A stretch of 64,000 nt of DNA from Terriglobia bacterium. GTDB lineage: Bacteria; Acidobacteriota; Terriglobia; Terriglobales; Acidobacteriaceae. The stretch is taken from positions 1 through 64,000 of the forward strand of contig JAIQFP010000019.1 of the NCBI GenBank assembly GCA_020073165.1, read 5' to 3'. Below the pieces are notes generated by a model, which searched no databases, had not been told where the DNA came from, and worked only from the letters and a program-made list of their open reading frames with translations. The position numbers and the translations under genes are program-made. Positions 50,326 to 59,281 of the stretch are shown here, one piece after another (position 1 is the stretch's first letter; every line of letters starts with the position of its first letter).

Positions 50326-51765
50326 TCATTGCCGACCGCCGATAAAAACGAAGTAAGAGCACGCCCACAGGGCTGTCGGAATCGTGCCGTGCGGTCGGGC
50401 CGTGAGAATGACATTGTAGTCGTCAGAGATCTGCAAGCTTTCCAGCACCGGGGGCGCGGCCTGCGGTCCGACGGTAGCCAGGTACGCGAGAAATTGGTAG
50501 ATATCCTGCGCCCCGGCGTACCCCTGGGCCACAAAAGAAACTTCAGTATTCTCTTCCGCGAAGTGCCAACCCAGCGATGCCGCCAGCGCCACCGCGTTCT
50601 CGTAAGCCTTCTCGGAAACCGTTCCCGGCCCAGGGTTGTCGAAGACAATGCGCAGTTTGCGTTCGTCCTCGCGGCTGAACTCGCGCACTTTGAGCGATCC
50701 CGACTTGGCGGTGGCTTTCCAGTCCACGTGGCGCGCCGAATCCTCCGGCAGGTATTCCCGGATGCGATACAAGTCGTAGCCGCGGCCGCGCGCGAAAGTT
50801 TCAAATTCCCCGGTGATCATGGGCAGGATCTCGAAAAATTCGTCGGGTGGCTCCACCGGCGGATAGACCAGGATTTCCCGGGCCAGCGGTACCCGCCGCG
50901 TCTTGGTCAGGAAGGCAAATGGAAAACGCGTCGCCAGGCCAAAGCTTTCCTGTTGGTAGCGTCCACGGCGCGCAAAGCGCAGCTCGAGTTCTGCGATCAG
51001 TTCCTCGCCGGCAGCGATGTAAGGGAAGTAGGCGGATCCCTGGAAGATGCCGGGGGGCGCCGGCTGGTCGGCGACCCGGCGAAGCTGGCGATCGGGCAAC
51101 TGGATCCACTGCCTCTCCGGCGGCCGCCCCGGCGGGAACGTAAACGTCGACGGCATCCACCGCCAACGCTTGCTTTCCGTCTTCTTCTTCAACGGGATCA
51201 CGCTGATGGAGAACGAAGGCAGCCAGCGCCGCGGGTTGCGCACCGCGATCCTTCCGATCGTGGCTCGCCCGGCGAACAGGTGCTCGGGCAACCGCACATC
51301 CAGTTCGAGTTGGCGCAACACCATGGCCGAGGCCAAGCCGGAGACCAGAATAGCCGCCAGCATGGCCGCCACTACGATGTAGAGCAGGTTGTTGCCGGTG
51401 TTGAGGGCCGCGATCCCGATCACCAGAATGACCACGACGTAGACGATCCCTCCGCGCGTTACGTCGTAATCGAAAGCATCGCGAATGCGGGCCACAGCCA
51501 CCCGCCGCGCCAGGTAGGGCACAGTAGTCAAGCCCACCATAGTCGCCAGAAACAGCGCCGTGGAAGCCAGGATCAGCGTGGCCCAGAGATTGCCTGACTC
51601 CCGCGAAACCGTTGAAAACAGCGCTGCGCCGAAAGCCAGTACCAGCCCCACAATCGCCAGCAGGAAGCGTACCCACACCTCGGGGATCTCCAGGTGCAGC
51701 AGACGACCCAGGCGATGCTCGTCAGGCACAGGCATCGACTCGGCGACTCTTAGTGGAGTGGGCAT
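50326..51765 (-). CDS. DUF58 domain protein
   Basis: 479 residues. Two or three membrane helices in the first 160 residues, then a beta-rich ARYQQESFGLATRFPFAFLTKTRRV part. The DUF58 core is FETFARGRGYDLYRIREYLPEDSARHVDWKATAKSGSLKVREFSREDER (residues about 325-373), followed by a von Willebrand A-like C-terminal fold (LRIVFDNPGPGTVS). DUF58 proteins usually partner with MoxR-type AAA ATPases. None is in the window, so the partner is elsewhere or absent. MPTPLRVAES is the start. Confidence 0.85.
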   Translation of the reverse strand: MPTPLRVAESMPVPDEHRLGRLLHLEIPEVWVRFLLAIVGLVLAFGAALFSTVSRESGNLWATLILASTALFLATMVGLTTVPYLARRVAVARIRDAFDYDVTRGGIVYVVVILVIGIAALNTGNNLLYIVVAAMLAAILVSGLASAMVLRQLELDVRLPEHLFAGRATIGRIAVRNPRRWLPSFSISVIPLKKKTESKRWRWMPSTFTFPPGRPPERQWIQLPDRQLRRVADQPAPPGIFQGSAYFPYIAAGEELIAELELRFARRGRYQQESFGLATRFPFAFLTKTRRVPLAREILVYPPVEPPDEFFEILPMITGEFETFARGRGYDLYRIREYLPEDSARHVDWKATAKSGSLKVREFSREDERKLRIVFDNPGPGTVSEKAYENAVALAASLGWHFAEENTEVSFVAQGYAGAQDIYQFLAYLATVGPQAAPPVLESLQISDDYNVILTARPHGTIPTALWACSYFVFIGGRQ

Positions 51766-51820
51766 GGGTTTGGTTTGTTGATTTCGAGGGTAGCACCCCG
51801 CCCGGGCCGCATCAATCAGG

Positions 51821-52099
51821 TTAGCGTGGGCGAGAGAGGCGCCGCAACCAGTTCCCGGCTTTCGCCGCCGCCTCGTCGGCGATGTGGCTGATTCTCGGAA
51901 AGTGCTTTCGCAGCCTGGCCAGTAGGTGATGCGCCCACACGTATTCCGACGAGAGAATAATGAGTCCGATTACGAGGAACAGAACACCCTGTAGGACGGG
52001 CAGGAACAGACCCGCAATTCCCAGAAGGATGAACCCCCAGCCGACAATCAGGACCAGCATGCGTTTGGCGTAGATGTTCACCTGTAACTCGGGTTGCAA
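51821..52099 (-). CDS. PGPGW-type small transmembrane protein
   Basis: 92 residues. Two closely spaced hydrophobic helices (about 13-45) carry GWGFILLGIAGLFLPVLQGV and LFLVIGLIILSSEYVWAHHL, as in the YbaN/PGPGW family, followed by a basic tail LLARLRKHFPRISHIADEAA. TTG 52099 opens the frame. A GTG at 52078 (VNIYAKRM) is a plausible alternative. Function unknown. It lies between DUF58 and DedA on the same strand. Confidence 0.75.
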   Translation of the reverse strand: MQPELQVNIYAKRMLVLIVGWGFILLGIAGLFLPVLQGVLFLVIGLIILSSEYVWAHHLLARLRKHFPRISHIADEAAAKAGNWLRRLSRPR

Positions 52100-52147
52100 C
52101 CGGGGCTAAGGCTATCAGGAAGCTCGGCTAGCCAATGCTGATAGACG

Positions 52148-52768
52148 TCAGTTCATATCCGATTCCTGCCTGGTTTTTCGCCACCGCCGCCACAACCAGA
52201 GCGCCACGGCAGCGGCGACCGCGAGCAGCACGAGGTTGAGACCGTGCATGACCTGCATCAGATCGTCCCAATACTTGCCGAAGAAATATCCGACCGCTGA
52301 AATCACGCTGACCCAAAGCGCCGCGCCGAGAAAGTTGTACAGGGCAAACTTGCGCCAGTCCATGCGCAGCACACCGGCCAGCGGTCCGGCAATGATCCGC
52401 ATCCCGGCGATAAAGCGGGCCACAAAAATAGTGGCTGCGCCATAGCGCTGGAACAGGTGCTCACCCCGCGCCAGGGTGCGCTGCGGAATGTGAAAGATGT
52501 GCTGGTAGCGCTCCAGCAGGGGACGTCCGCCGTGGTATCCGATGGCAAAGCCAAGATTATCTCCGATGGTGGCGGCGCAGATTCCCACCAGGATGATGTA
52601 CCCCAGGTGGAGATGATGTTCCGAGTAGGCCAGGAAACTGGCCAAAAGTAGAATGGTTTCTCCCGGGACGGGTACGCCGGCATTTTCCAGCAGCAGAGCG
52701 GCCGCGACTGTCCAGTAGCCATAGTGGGCCAGGTATCCGCGCAGCAGTTCGAGGATGTGCTGGGCCAT
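52148..52768 (-). CDS. DedA family membrane protein
   Basis: 206 residues with about five membrane helices. Motifs of the VTT/DedA fold: YWTVAAALLLENAGVPVPGETILLLASFLAY, GDNLGFAIGYHGGRPLLERY, GAATIFVARFIAGMRIIAGPLAGVLRMDWRKFALYNFLGAALW (residues about 103-145) with the Arg and Gly of the re-entrant loop. DedA proteins act in lipid (including polyprenyl-phosphate and phosphatidylethanolamine) translocation and membrane stress. ATG 52768, 48 bases from the next gene. Confidence 0.9.
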   Translation of the reverse strand: MAQHILELLRGYLAHYGYWTVAAALLLENAGVPVPGETILLLASFLAYSEHHLHLGYIILVGICAATIGDNLGFAIGYHGGRPLLERYQHIFHIPQRTLARGEHLFQRYGAATIFVARFIAGMRIIAGPLAGVLRMDWRKFALYNFLGAALWVSVISAVGYFFGKYWDDLMQVMHGLNLVLLAVAAAVALWLWRRWRKTRQESDMN

Positions 52769-52825
52769 AATTTGCCACGGCAGGCGGACTCATGAACGTC
52801 GCCCGCAACGAGATTATCACCGCCT

Positions 52826-53704
52826 TCAGCCCAGTGGCGGAGAGAGAAACTCGCGGAGCACGTGGTTGAACTCTTCCGGCGCTTCTTCGTACGGCATGTG
52901 GCCAATGCCATCCATCGTCACTAAGCGGCAGTTTCTGAAATGTTCGCGCAGCAGGTTGGCCGAAGCGGGACTTACCGCGCGATCCCGGCTGCCCCAGATG
53001 AGCAGGGTGGGAATGTGCGCGATGCGCGGCAGCATGGATTCGAGCAACTGCAGGTCCTGGCTCCAGGTGCGCAGGATTCCCAGCCCGTGCTCCAGGGTGC
53101 CCGGGATGGCAAATGGGGCGGAATAACCTGCCAGCGTGCCGGGGGAAATGCGCCGCGGATCGCCATACAGGCGCCGCAGGACGAGACCGTGCGCGCCCCG
53201 CATCAGGGGCGCTAACCGCAAGAACAACGCCGACACCACACGGTTGCTCAGAAAGGCTGTGAGACGCCGGCCATGCGCCGACCACGGGTTCACCGGGTCC
53301 GCCAGGATCAAGCGCCGCACCCGCCGAGGCGCCAGCGCGGCCGCCATCATCGTCACAGCGCCGCCGTGCGAAGTGCCGAGCAAATCACAGGAGTCGATTC
53401 CAACTTCATCCAGGAAACGCAGCAAACGTCCGGCGCTGGCGCGCAGGGAGCAGTCGAGCCCCACAGGACGATCGGAGTAGCCAACGCCCAGCATGTCCAC
53501 CGCGTACACCGTCGCCTGCTGCGACAAAGCCGGAATCGTAAAGCGCCAGGAGAATGAATACCCGAGCAAACCGTGCACCAGAACTAGCGCCGGACCGGAA
53601 CCGCTATAGAGATAGCGCAGGCGCGCGCCGTCCATTGTGATCCGGCGCTCTTCATAGGCGTCGGAGACGTGCAGGGTGCCGTGCGGGGCTGATGGGTTTG
53701 CCAC
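52826..53704 (-). CDS. Alpha/beta hydrolase
   Basis: 292 residues from GTG 53704. Motifs: LRYLYSGSGPALVLVHGLLGYSFSWR (oxyanion HG), VYAVDMLGVGYSDRPVGLD, SCDLLGTSHGGAVTMMAAAL with the nucleophile Ser in G-T-S-H-G, IPTLLIWGSRDRAVSPASA (acid Asp) and CRLVTMDGIGHMPYEEAP (His). Catalytic triad complete, so an esterase or lipase-like enzyme; substrate unknown. GGAAAGAAAC lies before the start. The 3' neighbour on the same strand is the DedA gene. Confidence 0.85.
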   Translation of the reverse strand: MANPSAPHGTLHVSDAYEERRITMDGARLRYLYSGSGPALVLVHGLLGYSFSWRFTIPALSQQATVYAVDMLGVGYSDRPVGLDCSLRASAGRLLRFLDEVGIDSCDLLGTSHGGAVTMMAAALAPRRVRRLILADPVNPWSAHGRRLTAFLSNRVVSALFLRLAPLMRGAHGLVLRRLYGDPRRISPGTLAGYSAPFAIPGTLEHGLGILRTWSQDLQLLESMLPRIAHIPTLLIWGSRDRAVSPASANLLREHFRNCRLVTMDGIGHMPYEEAPEEFNHVLREFLSPPLG

Positions 53705-53785
53705 AATTGTTTCTTTCCAGGTCAGACAACTTTTCGCTGGCCGCAGGAGTCTATCTAAGTGATATCGCCTCTGTCGCTTCTGTGT

Positions 53786-53811
53786 AGGGGAGCTTCGGCT
53801 CCCCTTTTTTT
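53786..53811 (+). terminator. Strong plus-strand terminator in a minus-strand gene run
   Basis: Eight-pair stem closing a TTCG tetraloop (AGGGGAGC at 53786-53793, loop 53794-53797, GCTCCCCT at 53798-53805), then a run of seven T. It reads as a textbook terminator only on the plus strand, yet the neighbouring genes on both sides are on the minus strand. A small plus-strand transcript may end here. Confidence 0.75.
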
Positions 53812-53823
53812 CGTCCTGACTTT

Positions 53824-53839
53824 GCCGGCGTTCGCCGGC
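53824..53839. repeat. GCCGGCG/CGCCGGC palindrome at the argD stop
   Basis: GCCGGCG TT CGCCGGC, a seven-pair stem next to the aminotransferase stop at 53841. It shares the core of the 26-bp repeat at 34832 and 41248. There is no T-run on the minus strand. Confidence 0.45.
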
Positions 53840-53840
53840 A

Positions 53841-55046
53841 CTAGGAGCCGCGCCGCTTCTTTCCCAGCAACTTCTTCAGCACTCTCAAGCCTTTGTCCAC
53901 ATGCTTTTCCTGCAGCATGAAAGGCGGCAAAAAGCGCAAGACGGTGTCCTGGGTGCTATTGAAAAGCACGCCCTGGGACAGCGCCTGATCCACAATCGGC
54001 CGCGCGGGAATGTCCAGTTGCAGCCCTTGAATCAAGCCGCGTCCGCGGGCTTCCTGCACGGCGGCATAGCGTTGCGCCAGTTCTTTGAGTTGCTGCTGCA
54101 GGTAAGCGCCCACACGGACCACATTCTCCAGCAGCTTCTCTTCTTCGACGATTGCCAGGTATTCCAGCGCCACCCGGCAGGCCAGCGGGCCACCGCCGAA
54201 CGTAGTTCCGTGTTGCCCCGCGGATATCGCCGACGCGAACTCCTCTTTCGCAATAAAAGCGCCCAGCGGCAATCCCGCCGCGATCGGTTTGGCGATCGCC
54301 ACCATGTCCGGGGTCACTCCGAATGTCTGAAACGCAAAGATCGTCCCCGTGCGGCCCAGCCCGCACTGGATCTCGTCGAAGATCAGCGCAGCACGATGAC
54401 TGTCAGCCAGCACCCGGCATTCGCGCAGAAACTCCACCGAGCATTCGCGGATGCCGCCTTCGCCAAAGATCGGTTCCAACACGATGGCGCAGGTATTGTC
54501 ATTCACGGCCGCACGGAGCCCCTCGACATCATTCTGGGCAACAAAAGTCACGTCCTCCAGCAACGGCTCGAACCCTTTGCGATATTTGTCCTGCCCGGTC
54601 AGTGACATGGAACCGAAGGTACGGCCGTGGTAGGAACCCTGCAATGCGACCAACTGGCTCTTGGCTTCCCCCCCGGCGCGGTGCCCGGCCAGCCGCGCCA
54701 GCTTGATCGAGCCCTCAATGGCCTCGGTGCCGCTGTTGGAGAAAAACACCCGCTGCAGTCCGGAGAGTTGGCACAACTTCTCAGCCAACTGTCCCTGGTA
54801 TTCGTTGTAGTAGAGATTCGAGAGGTGGATGACCTTGGCAGCCTGCTCGCGGATCGTCTTCACAATGCGCGGGTGCGCGTGACCCAGGGCGTTCACCCCC
54901 AGTCCGGCCACGAAGTCGAGATACCTCTTGCCGTCGAGATCGTATAAATACACGCCCTTGCCACGCCCGATTACCACGGGATAGCGGTTGTAAGTCTGCA
55001 ACAGAAAAGAACGCTCGCGCTGGATGACTTCGTCGGCACCGCTCAT
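53841..55046 (-). CDS. Class III aminotransferase, ArgD-like (acetylornithine/ornithine)
   Basis: 401 residues from ATG 55046 (MSGADEVIQRERSFLL); the longer frame to 55136 is rejected. PLP fold type I: GVYLYDLDGKRYLDFVAGLGVNALGHAHPRI, FFSNSGTEAIEGSIKLAR, ALQGSYHGRTFGSMSLTG, EPIFGEGGI, ALIFDEIQCGLGRTG and AKPIAAGLPLGAF with the Schiff-base Lys. The profile is acetylornithine/succinyl-diaminopimelate or GABA-type aminotransferase. Arginine synthesis is likely, but no other arg genes are nearby, so the symbol is not assigned. The minus-strand flank is a GCCGGCG hairpin. Confidence 0.85.
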   Translation of the reverse strand: MSGADEVIQRERSFLLQTYNRYPVVIGRGKGVYLYDLDGKRYLDFVAGLGVNALGHAHPRIVKTIREQAAKVIHLSNLYYNEYQGQLAEKLCQLSGLQRVFFSNSGTEAIEGSIKLARLAGHRAGGEAKSQLVALQGSYHGRTFGSMSLTGQDKYRKGFEPLLEDVTFVAQNDVEGLRAAVNDNTCAIVLEPIFGEGGIRECSVEFLRECRVLADSHRAALIFDEIQCGLGRTGTIFAFQTFGVTPDMVAIAKPIAAGLPLGAFIAKEEFASAISAGQHGTTFGGGPLACRVALEYLAIVEEEKLLENVVRVGAYLQQQLKELAQRYAAVQEARGRGLIQGLQLDIPARPIVDQALSQGVLFNSTQDTVLRFLPPFMLQEKHVDKGLRVLKKLLGKKRRGS

Positions 55047-55390
55047 AGGGAAATATGATTCTACCGAATGAGAGTCACACCCGGACAGCGGACGTGAGGG
55101 GCAGTGTAAGGGAATCAACGCCGTTTTTCCGGGCAACGACGGGGCGGAGCAAAGACGGAATCGCTAGCGGATGATCCAGCCAGACCGCCCCTTGCCTGCA
55201 GGTCGCGGATGCGGCGGCTGCTCGCACGGCAAGCTCTGCGGGCGACAAGATCGGGAACTTCGGCCCGGTGGGCACTCCCTCCTTTTCGAATTTGAAAGCA
55301 AGAAGCGGATAGAGTCTGGCCACACCTTCATTTCACAATGGATGTCGTCGAGAGCATCTGCTGCCCTGAATCTAAGAAGAGGACAGAATC
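55047..55390. other. Spacer between the aminotransferase and DUF1203 genes
   Basis: 344 bp. Short open frames here are compositionally unconvincing. No repeat, promoter or terminator was clear, apart from GAGGA at about 55379-55383 serving the next gene as ribosome site. Confidence 0.4.
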
Positions 55391-55873
55391 ATGCAACAAA
55401 TTCGTGTTGCCGCAATCCCAACGAAGGTGGTGGAATCAGTCCGTGCGACCATGCTGGCTCCCCTATATGGACACCCGGCCTATCGCGAGTTGGGAACCGA
55501 CTCCGCCCCTTGCCGGCACTGTCTGCGCTTAATCACTCCGGGCGTAGATCATAGAATTCTATTTACATACGATCGCTTCGCAGGGGTCGAGTCGCTTCCC
55601 TTGCCCGGCCCTGTGTTTGTTCACGTCGAGGCGTGCGAGCGCTACCTGGAGAATGCCGGCTTCCCCGATGAGCTCCGTGCCAGTCCGCGTACCCTTGAAG
55701 GCTACGCCCGGGGCAGGCATCTTGTTGTGCGGGAATATGTCACCGACGGAAAGATGGAATCTGCCATCGAACGAATGTTCGCTCGTCTCGATGTGGACTA
55801 CATCCACGTGAATTCTACGACCGCGGGTTGTTACACCTTCCGCGTCGAACGAAAAGACCGCCCGCTCACCTGA
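55391..55873 (+). CDS. DUF1203 family protein
   Basis: 160 residues. Family signature CRHCLRLITPGVDHRILFTYDRFAGVESLPLPGPVFVH (residues about 41-78) with the paired Cys, then HVEACERYLENAGFPDELR and the His-Val-Asn ending. GAGGA is seven bases before the ATG. Function unknown; the Cys pair and His residues may bind a metal. It stands alone and converges with the amidohydrolase. Confidence 0.85.
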   Translation: MQQIRVAAIPTKVVESVRATMLAPLYGHPAYRELGTDSAPCRHCLRLITPGVDHRILFTYDRFAGVESLPLPGPVFVHVEACERYLENAGFPDELRASPRTLEGYARGRHLVVREYVTDGKMESAIERMFARLDVDYIHVNSTTAGCYTFRVERKDRPLT

Positions 55874-55980
55874 TACTCCAGAGCGCCGGGACCCAGATGC
55901 GGAAGCCGCACCACGACCAGGCGGAAATCGGGTCCTACATGGTCACGTTCGCGTTCGCAATCTTCCGCGTCATGAACGAC

Positions 55981-57246
55981 TCACTTGTCTGCCCGATAGA
56001 TGATCTTCCCGTCGCGCAGCGTGTACTGCACCTCGGTGAGTGCGCGGATGTTCTTGGCGGGGTCGTCCTTCAGCACGACGAGATCTGCCGCAAGACCGGC
56101 GGCGACTCGCCCCAGCTGTCTTGATTCTCCAAAACGCTCAGCCGGCGCAGTCGTTAGTGACGCGAGAATCTGGCGAAAGCTCATGCCTGATTCTGCCATC
56201 AAGGTGTACTCCTCAGTGGGGTCATAGTCGACAGCGCCGAGATCGTTTCCGAAAAGAACCGTCCCTCCAGCAGCAACCCAGGCTCGCAACTGGCCGATCG
56301 CAGTACTGGCAATCTGCTCCTGCGCCGATACGCGATCATGGCGCGCGTAGTACTTCCAGATGGTAAGCGTGGGTGTGAGGGCCACCCGCCGTTCCTTCAT
56401 CGCAGCCAGGATGGTTTCGTCCCACGGGCCGGAGTGGGGAGTGGTGTGAGCGACGACATCCACTCCCGCCCGCACCGCAGTGAGCACGTCTGTGCCGCTA
56501 TTAGTGTGAACAAAGACAGGTTGCCCCGAGCGATGGGCTTCGTGGACGGCGGCTTGCATGGCACTCTCCGCAAGCGGGGCGCCGCGCGGCGAAGATGCGA
56601 ACAGCTTGATTCCGTCCACGCCTTCGTCCAGGAGCTTCCTGGACGCCGCGGTTGCTTGCGCCGCGTCCGCAATTTCTGGAGCCGGGAACTTCATCACTCC
56701 CATCATGTTGAGTACCGTGTCCGACGGCAAAGCGCCCGGGGGAAGCAGCGCCTCTCCTGTCGTGCGGATCCTGGGGCCTGGCACTTCCCCGGACTCGATT
56801 CGGCCGCGGAGCTGCCGCGTGTTCTCCCACATGGAGCCCAGGTCGAACACGCTGGTGAAGCCATACCGTGTAAGCATGTCCTGAAGCTGCCGGCTGAGCT
56901 CAGCCGCGGGGATGGCCGCCGCGTTGGCCCACTTCCGCTCAAAGAAGTGCACGTGGCTGTTCCAAAACCCCGCGGTGACTATCAGTCCGGAACAATCGAC
57001 GGTCCGGGTTTCCTTCGGTAGATGAGTGGACGCCTTGCTGCCCACCGCAACGATCTTCCCGCCCTGGATGAGCACCACCCCGTCGCGGATGGGCTCTTCT
57101 GTAGGACTGACATAGACCGTACCTCCCACCAAAGCCAGATATCCGCCGACCGAGTTGGCGTCTTGGCCGAAAACCGCGGTGCCCAGGAGAATCGGCAGAA
57201 TGGCTGAGCCAAGAAGCATGGTGACGACAGCCGGGGTATTCCACAT
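55981..57246 (-). CDS. Secreted amidohydrolase family protein
   Basis: 421 residues. Signal peptide (cut near VFG-QDA). Metal ligands of the amidohydrolase barrel: GFWNSHVHFFERKWAN (HxH), KLFASSPRG (Lys), PVFVHTNSGTD (His), VAHTTPHSG (His) and FGNDLGAVDYDP (Asp). The ending ADLVVLKDDPAKNIRALTEVQYTLRDGKII (residues about 388-417) is the usual composite beta domain of imidazolonepropionase/prolidase-like relatives. Substrate unknown. It is divergent from the 57347 gene with a 100-bp spacer. Confidence 0.85.
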   Translation of the reverse strand: MWNTPAVVTMLLGSAILPILLGTAVFGQDANSVGGYLALVGGTVYVSPTEEPIRDGVVLIQGGKIVAVGSKASTHLPKETRTVDCSGLIVTAGFWNSHVHFFERKWANAAAIPAAELSRQLQDMLTRYGFTSVFDLGSMWENTRQLRGRIESGEVPGPRIRTTGEALLPPGALPSDTVLNMMGVMKFPAPEIADAAQATAASRKLLDEGVDGIKLFASSPRGAPLAESAMQAAVHEAHRSGQPVFVHTNSGTDVLTAVRAGVDVVAHTTPHSGPWDETILAAMKERRVALTPTLTIWKYYARHDRVSAQEQIASTAIGQLRAWVAAGGTVLFGNDLGAVDYDPTEEYTLMAESGMSFRQILASLTTAPAERFGESRQLGRVAAGLAADLVVLKDDPAKNIRALTEVQYTLRDGKIIYRADK

Positions 57247-57346
57247 ATGCGAGACTCCCGCGAGACCTGTTCCAGAAGCTTTACATCAGTTGGGCCGAAG
57301 TGCACAACCGCCCTCGGGCGTATTCGTCTATCATGACACCTTCGCC

Positions 57347-59047
57347 ATGGCCGCGAATACGCTCGATCAACTGCTGACCCGCCTGGAGACCGCCAAGCCG
57401 CAGGTTGGCGAGATGAATCCCACCAAGCTTCGCCGCCTGCTGTTGCGCGTCGGGCGGCAACGCTTTCCAGAGGTGGGCTCGCTGGCCCGTTTTCACGATG
57501 CGCTGGTCTTCCTGCTTGCGTTCCCTCCGAATCGCACCGTTCTGCGGCTTGCCGAGTCACTTCTTGAGTCGTTTTCGCAGCGCATGTCTGCTCTCGCCGC
57601 CCGCGGCGCGGACTTCTCTGTGCTCGACAACGAAGAACTCTCCGGCATCGTCGGCACCCACCTCACTGCGTTCTGGAATTACGACGAAGTCTCCTGGCTG
57701 CTCAATCGTTTTCCCGGAAGCGTTTCCATTGTTTGGGACGAATACGAGAACACCGACCGTCTGGCCGCAACCCTTCCCCGCTTCGTGCCCTTGCTCGAGG
57801 AAGACGCCCGGGTCGAGGCCGACGTCGATTACCGGAAATGGTGGCGCACCGCCGCCGGCGGCAACGAGTTGGCGTGGCTCATCCGCCAGATTGCGCGATT
57901 GCCGATCTCTCCCGACGAGAGAGTCGAGCTGTTCGGCTCGCTGCAATTGCCTATTCGCTGGCAACTGGGATACTCTCGCGCCACTCGCACCTTGAGCAAG
58001 CGCCCGGTGCGACAAGTTTTCTACCATCGCACGCCGCTGATCCAACGCCGCGACGTGTCCCTGCCCCGCGAACTGGCGGCGCCTCCGCTGCGGCTGAAGA
58101 AGCTCTCCCGCCGCGAGGGCGGAAAGATCATCCACTTGTGCCGTGAGGCGACCACCGTTCGGTATCGTGAGCTTTACGGCACCAGTCTCGGCGACCCCGC
58201 GACGGTTCTGCAGGCCAGCGTTGGCCGCGGAGTCGAGATCTTTCTCTGGGGCCTGCTTCCTGAACGCCGTCTGCCCCTGCGCGCCTATCAAGCCGGATTC
58301 ACCCTGAAGAATGGCGTGCCCATCAATTACATTGAGGGTATTTCCCTGTTCGAGTGGATGGAGATCGGCTTCAACACCTTCTACGCTTACCGCGACGGCG
58401 AAACCGCCTGGATCTATGCTCAAGCCCTGCGCATGCTGCATCAAGTGCTGGGCGTGACCTGCATCTCGGTCTACCCGTATCAACTCGGGAGGAACAACGA
58501 AGAAGCCATCCAGTCCGGGGCGTTCTGGTTCTACCGCAAGCTGGGTTTTCGCCCCATGCAGCCGAACCTGGCCCGACTGGTTGCCCGCGAGGAGGCGAAG
58601 ATTGCGGCCAACCCAGCCTATCGGACTCCAGCATCCACCCTGCGGCGCTTGGCCCAGGGCCACGTGGTCTTCGAGTTGCCTGGAGCTTCCCGGGGCGATT
58701 GGGATCGGTTCGCCATGCGCAATCTGGGATTCGCCGTGCAGCAGCGCATGGCAGAACAATTCGATGGAGATGCCGCCAGGATGCGTGCCACATCGAGGGT
58801 CCACGTCGCGCGTGCCCTGGGAGTGCACCCGGAGAAATGGCTAGCTCCCTTGCGGACCGCGTTTGAGAACTACGCCCTGCTGCTGGCCCTCATTCCAGAC
58901 ATTGCCCGCTGGCCCGCAAAAGAGAAACAGCAATTGGTGGAGATCGTCGGTGCCAAGGCCAATTCCAGCGACTCCCGCTATGCCAGACTTCTGCAAACTC
59001 ATGCTGAGCTGCGGAGGTTTATCCTGGATCTGGGCTCGAAGGTATAG
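57347..59047 (+). CDS. Large unknown protein with GNAT-like segment
   Basis: 566 residues from ATG 57347 (MAANTLDQLLTRLETAKP). N-terminal 200 residues helical (MNPTKLRRLLLRVGRQRFPEVGSLARFHDALVFLLAFPPNRTVLRLAES, residues about 25-72). The middle has KWWRTAAGGNELAWLIRQIARLPISPDERVELF, then VRQVFYHRTPLIQRRDVSLP and NYIEGISLFEWMEIGFNTFYAYRDGETAWIYAQALRMLHQ. GAFWFYRKLGFRPMQPNLARL (residues about 390-410) resembles the last strands of GNAT acetyltransferases. The order suggests acetyl transfer, but the family is not identified. C-terminus helical. Confidence 0.65.
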   Translation: MAANTLDQLLTRLETAKPQVGEMNPTKLRRLLLRVGRQRFPEVGSLARFHDALVFLLAFPPNRTVLRLAESLLESFSQRMSALAARGADFSVLDNEELSGIVGTHLTAFWNYDEVSWLLNRFPGSVSIVWDEYENTDRLAATLPRFVPLLEEDARVEADVDYRKWWRTAAGGNELAWLIRQIARLPISPDERVELFGSLQLPIRWQLGYSRATRTLSKRPVRQVFYHRTPLIQRRDVSLPRELAAPPLRLKKLSRREGGKIIHLCREATTVRYRELYGTSLGDPATVLQASVGRGVEIFLWGLLPERRLPLRAYQAGFTLKNGVPINYIEGISLFEWMEIGFNTFYAYRDGETAWIYAQALRMLHQVLGVTCISVYPYQLGRNNEEAIQSGAFWFYRKLGFRPMQPNLARLVAREEAKIAANPAYRTPASTLRRLAQGHVVFELPGASRGDWDRFAMRNLGFAVQQRMAEQFDGDAARMRATSRVHVARALGVHPEKWLAPLRTAFENYALLLALIPDIARWPAKEKQQLVEIVGAKANSSDSRYARLLQTHAELRRFILDLGSKV

Positions 59048-59281
59048 ACCGGCCTCCAAGAGTGTCCTTGGACCTATAAGCTAAGCCGTAACAAACACTT
59101 ACCAAATATCACAGAATCATTCCAAAAACCGTAGCTTCACCTTCCAATTCCTCCTATAATCCAAGAAGTCGTGTCTTTGTGGTTAGATACGACGCATCCC
59201 GTGCCGGCCGCCATGGCATCTAACGTGCACAGCTCACTCGGGGTTGTTTCGGTTACCCAGCCCTTGGTGTCGTTGCGGCCC

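Noticed and set aside
50329-51597. 422-codon plus-strand frame
   Set aside because: Antisense shadow of DUF58.
55075-55323. 82-codon minus-strand frame upstream of the ArgD-like gene
   Set aside because: No ribosome site and no motif. It lies in spacer sequence and partly overlaps the discarded 5' extension of the aminotransferase.
57557-58828. 423-codon minus-strand frame
   Set aside because: Antisense shadow of the 566-residue unknown, which has coherent helical and GNAT-like segments.
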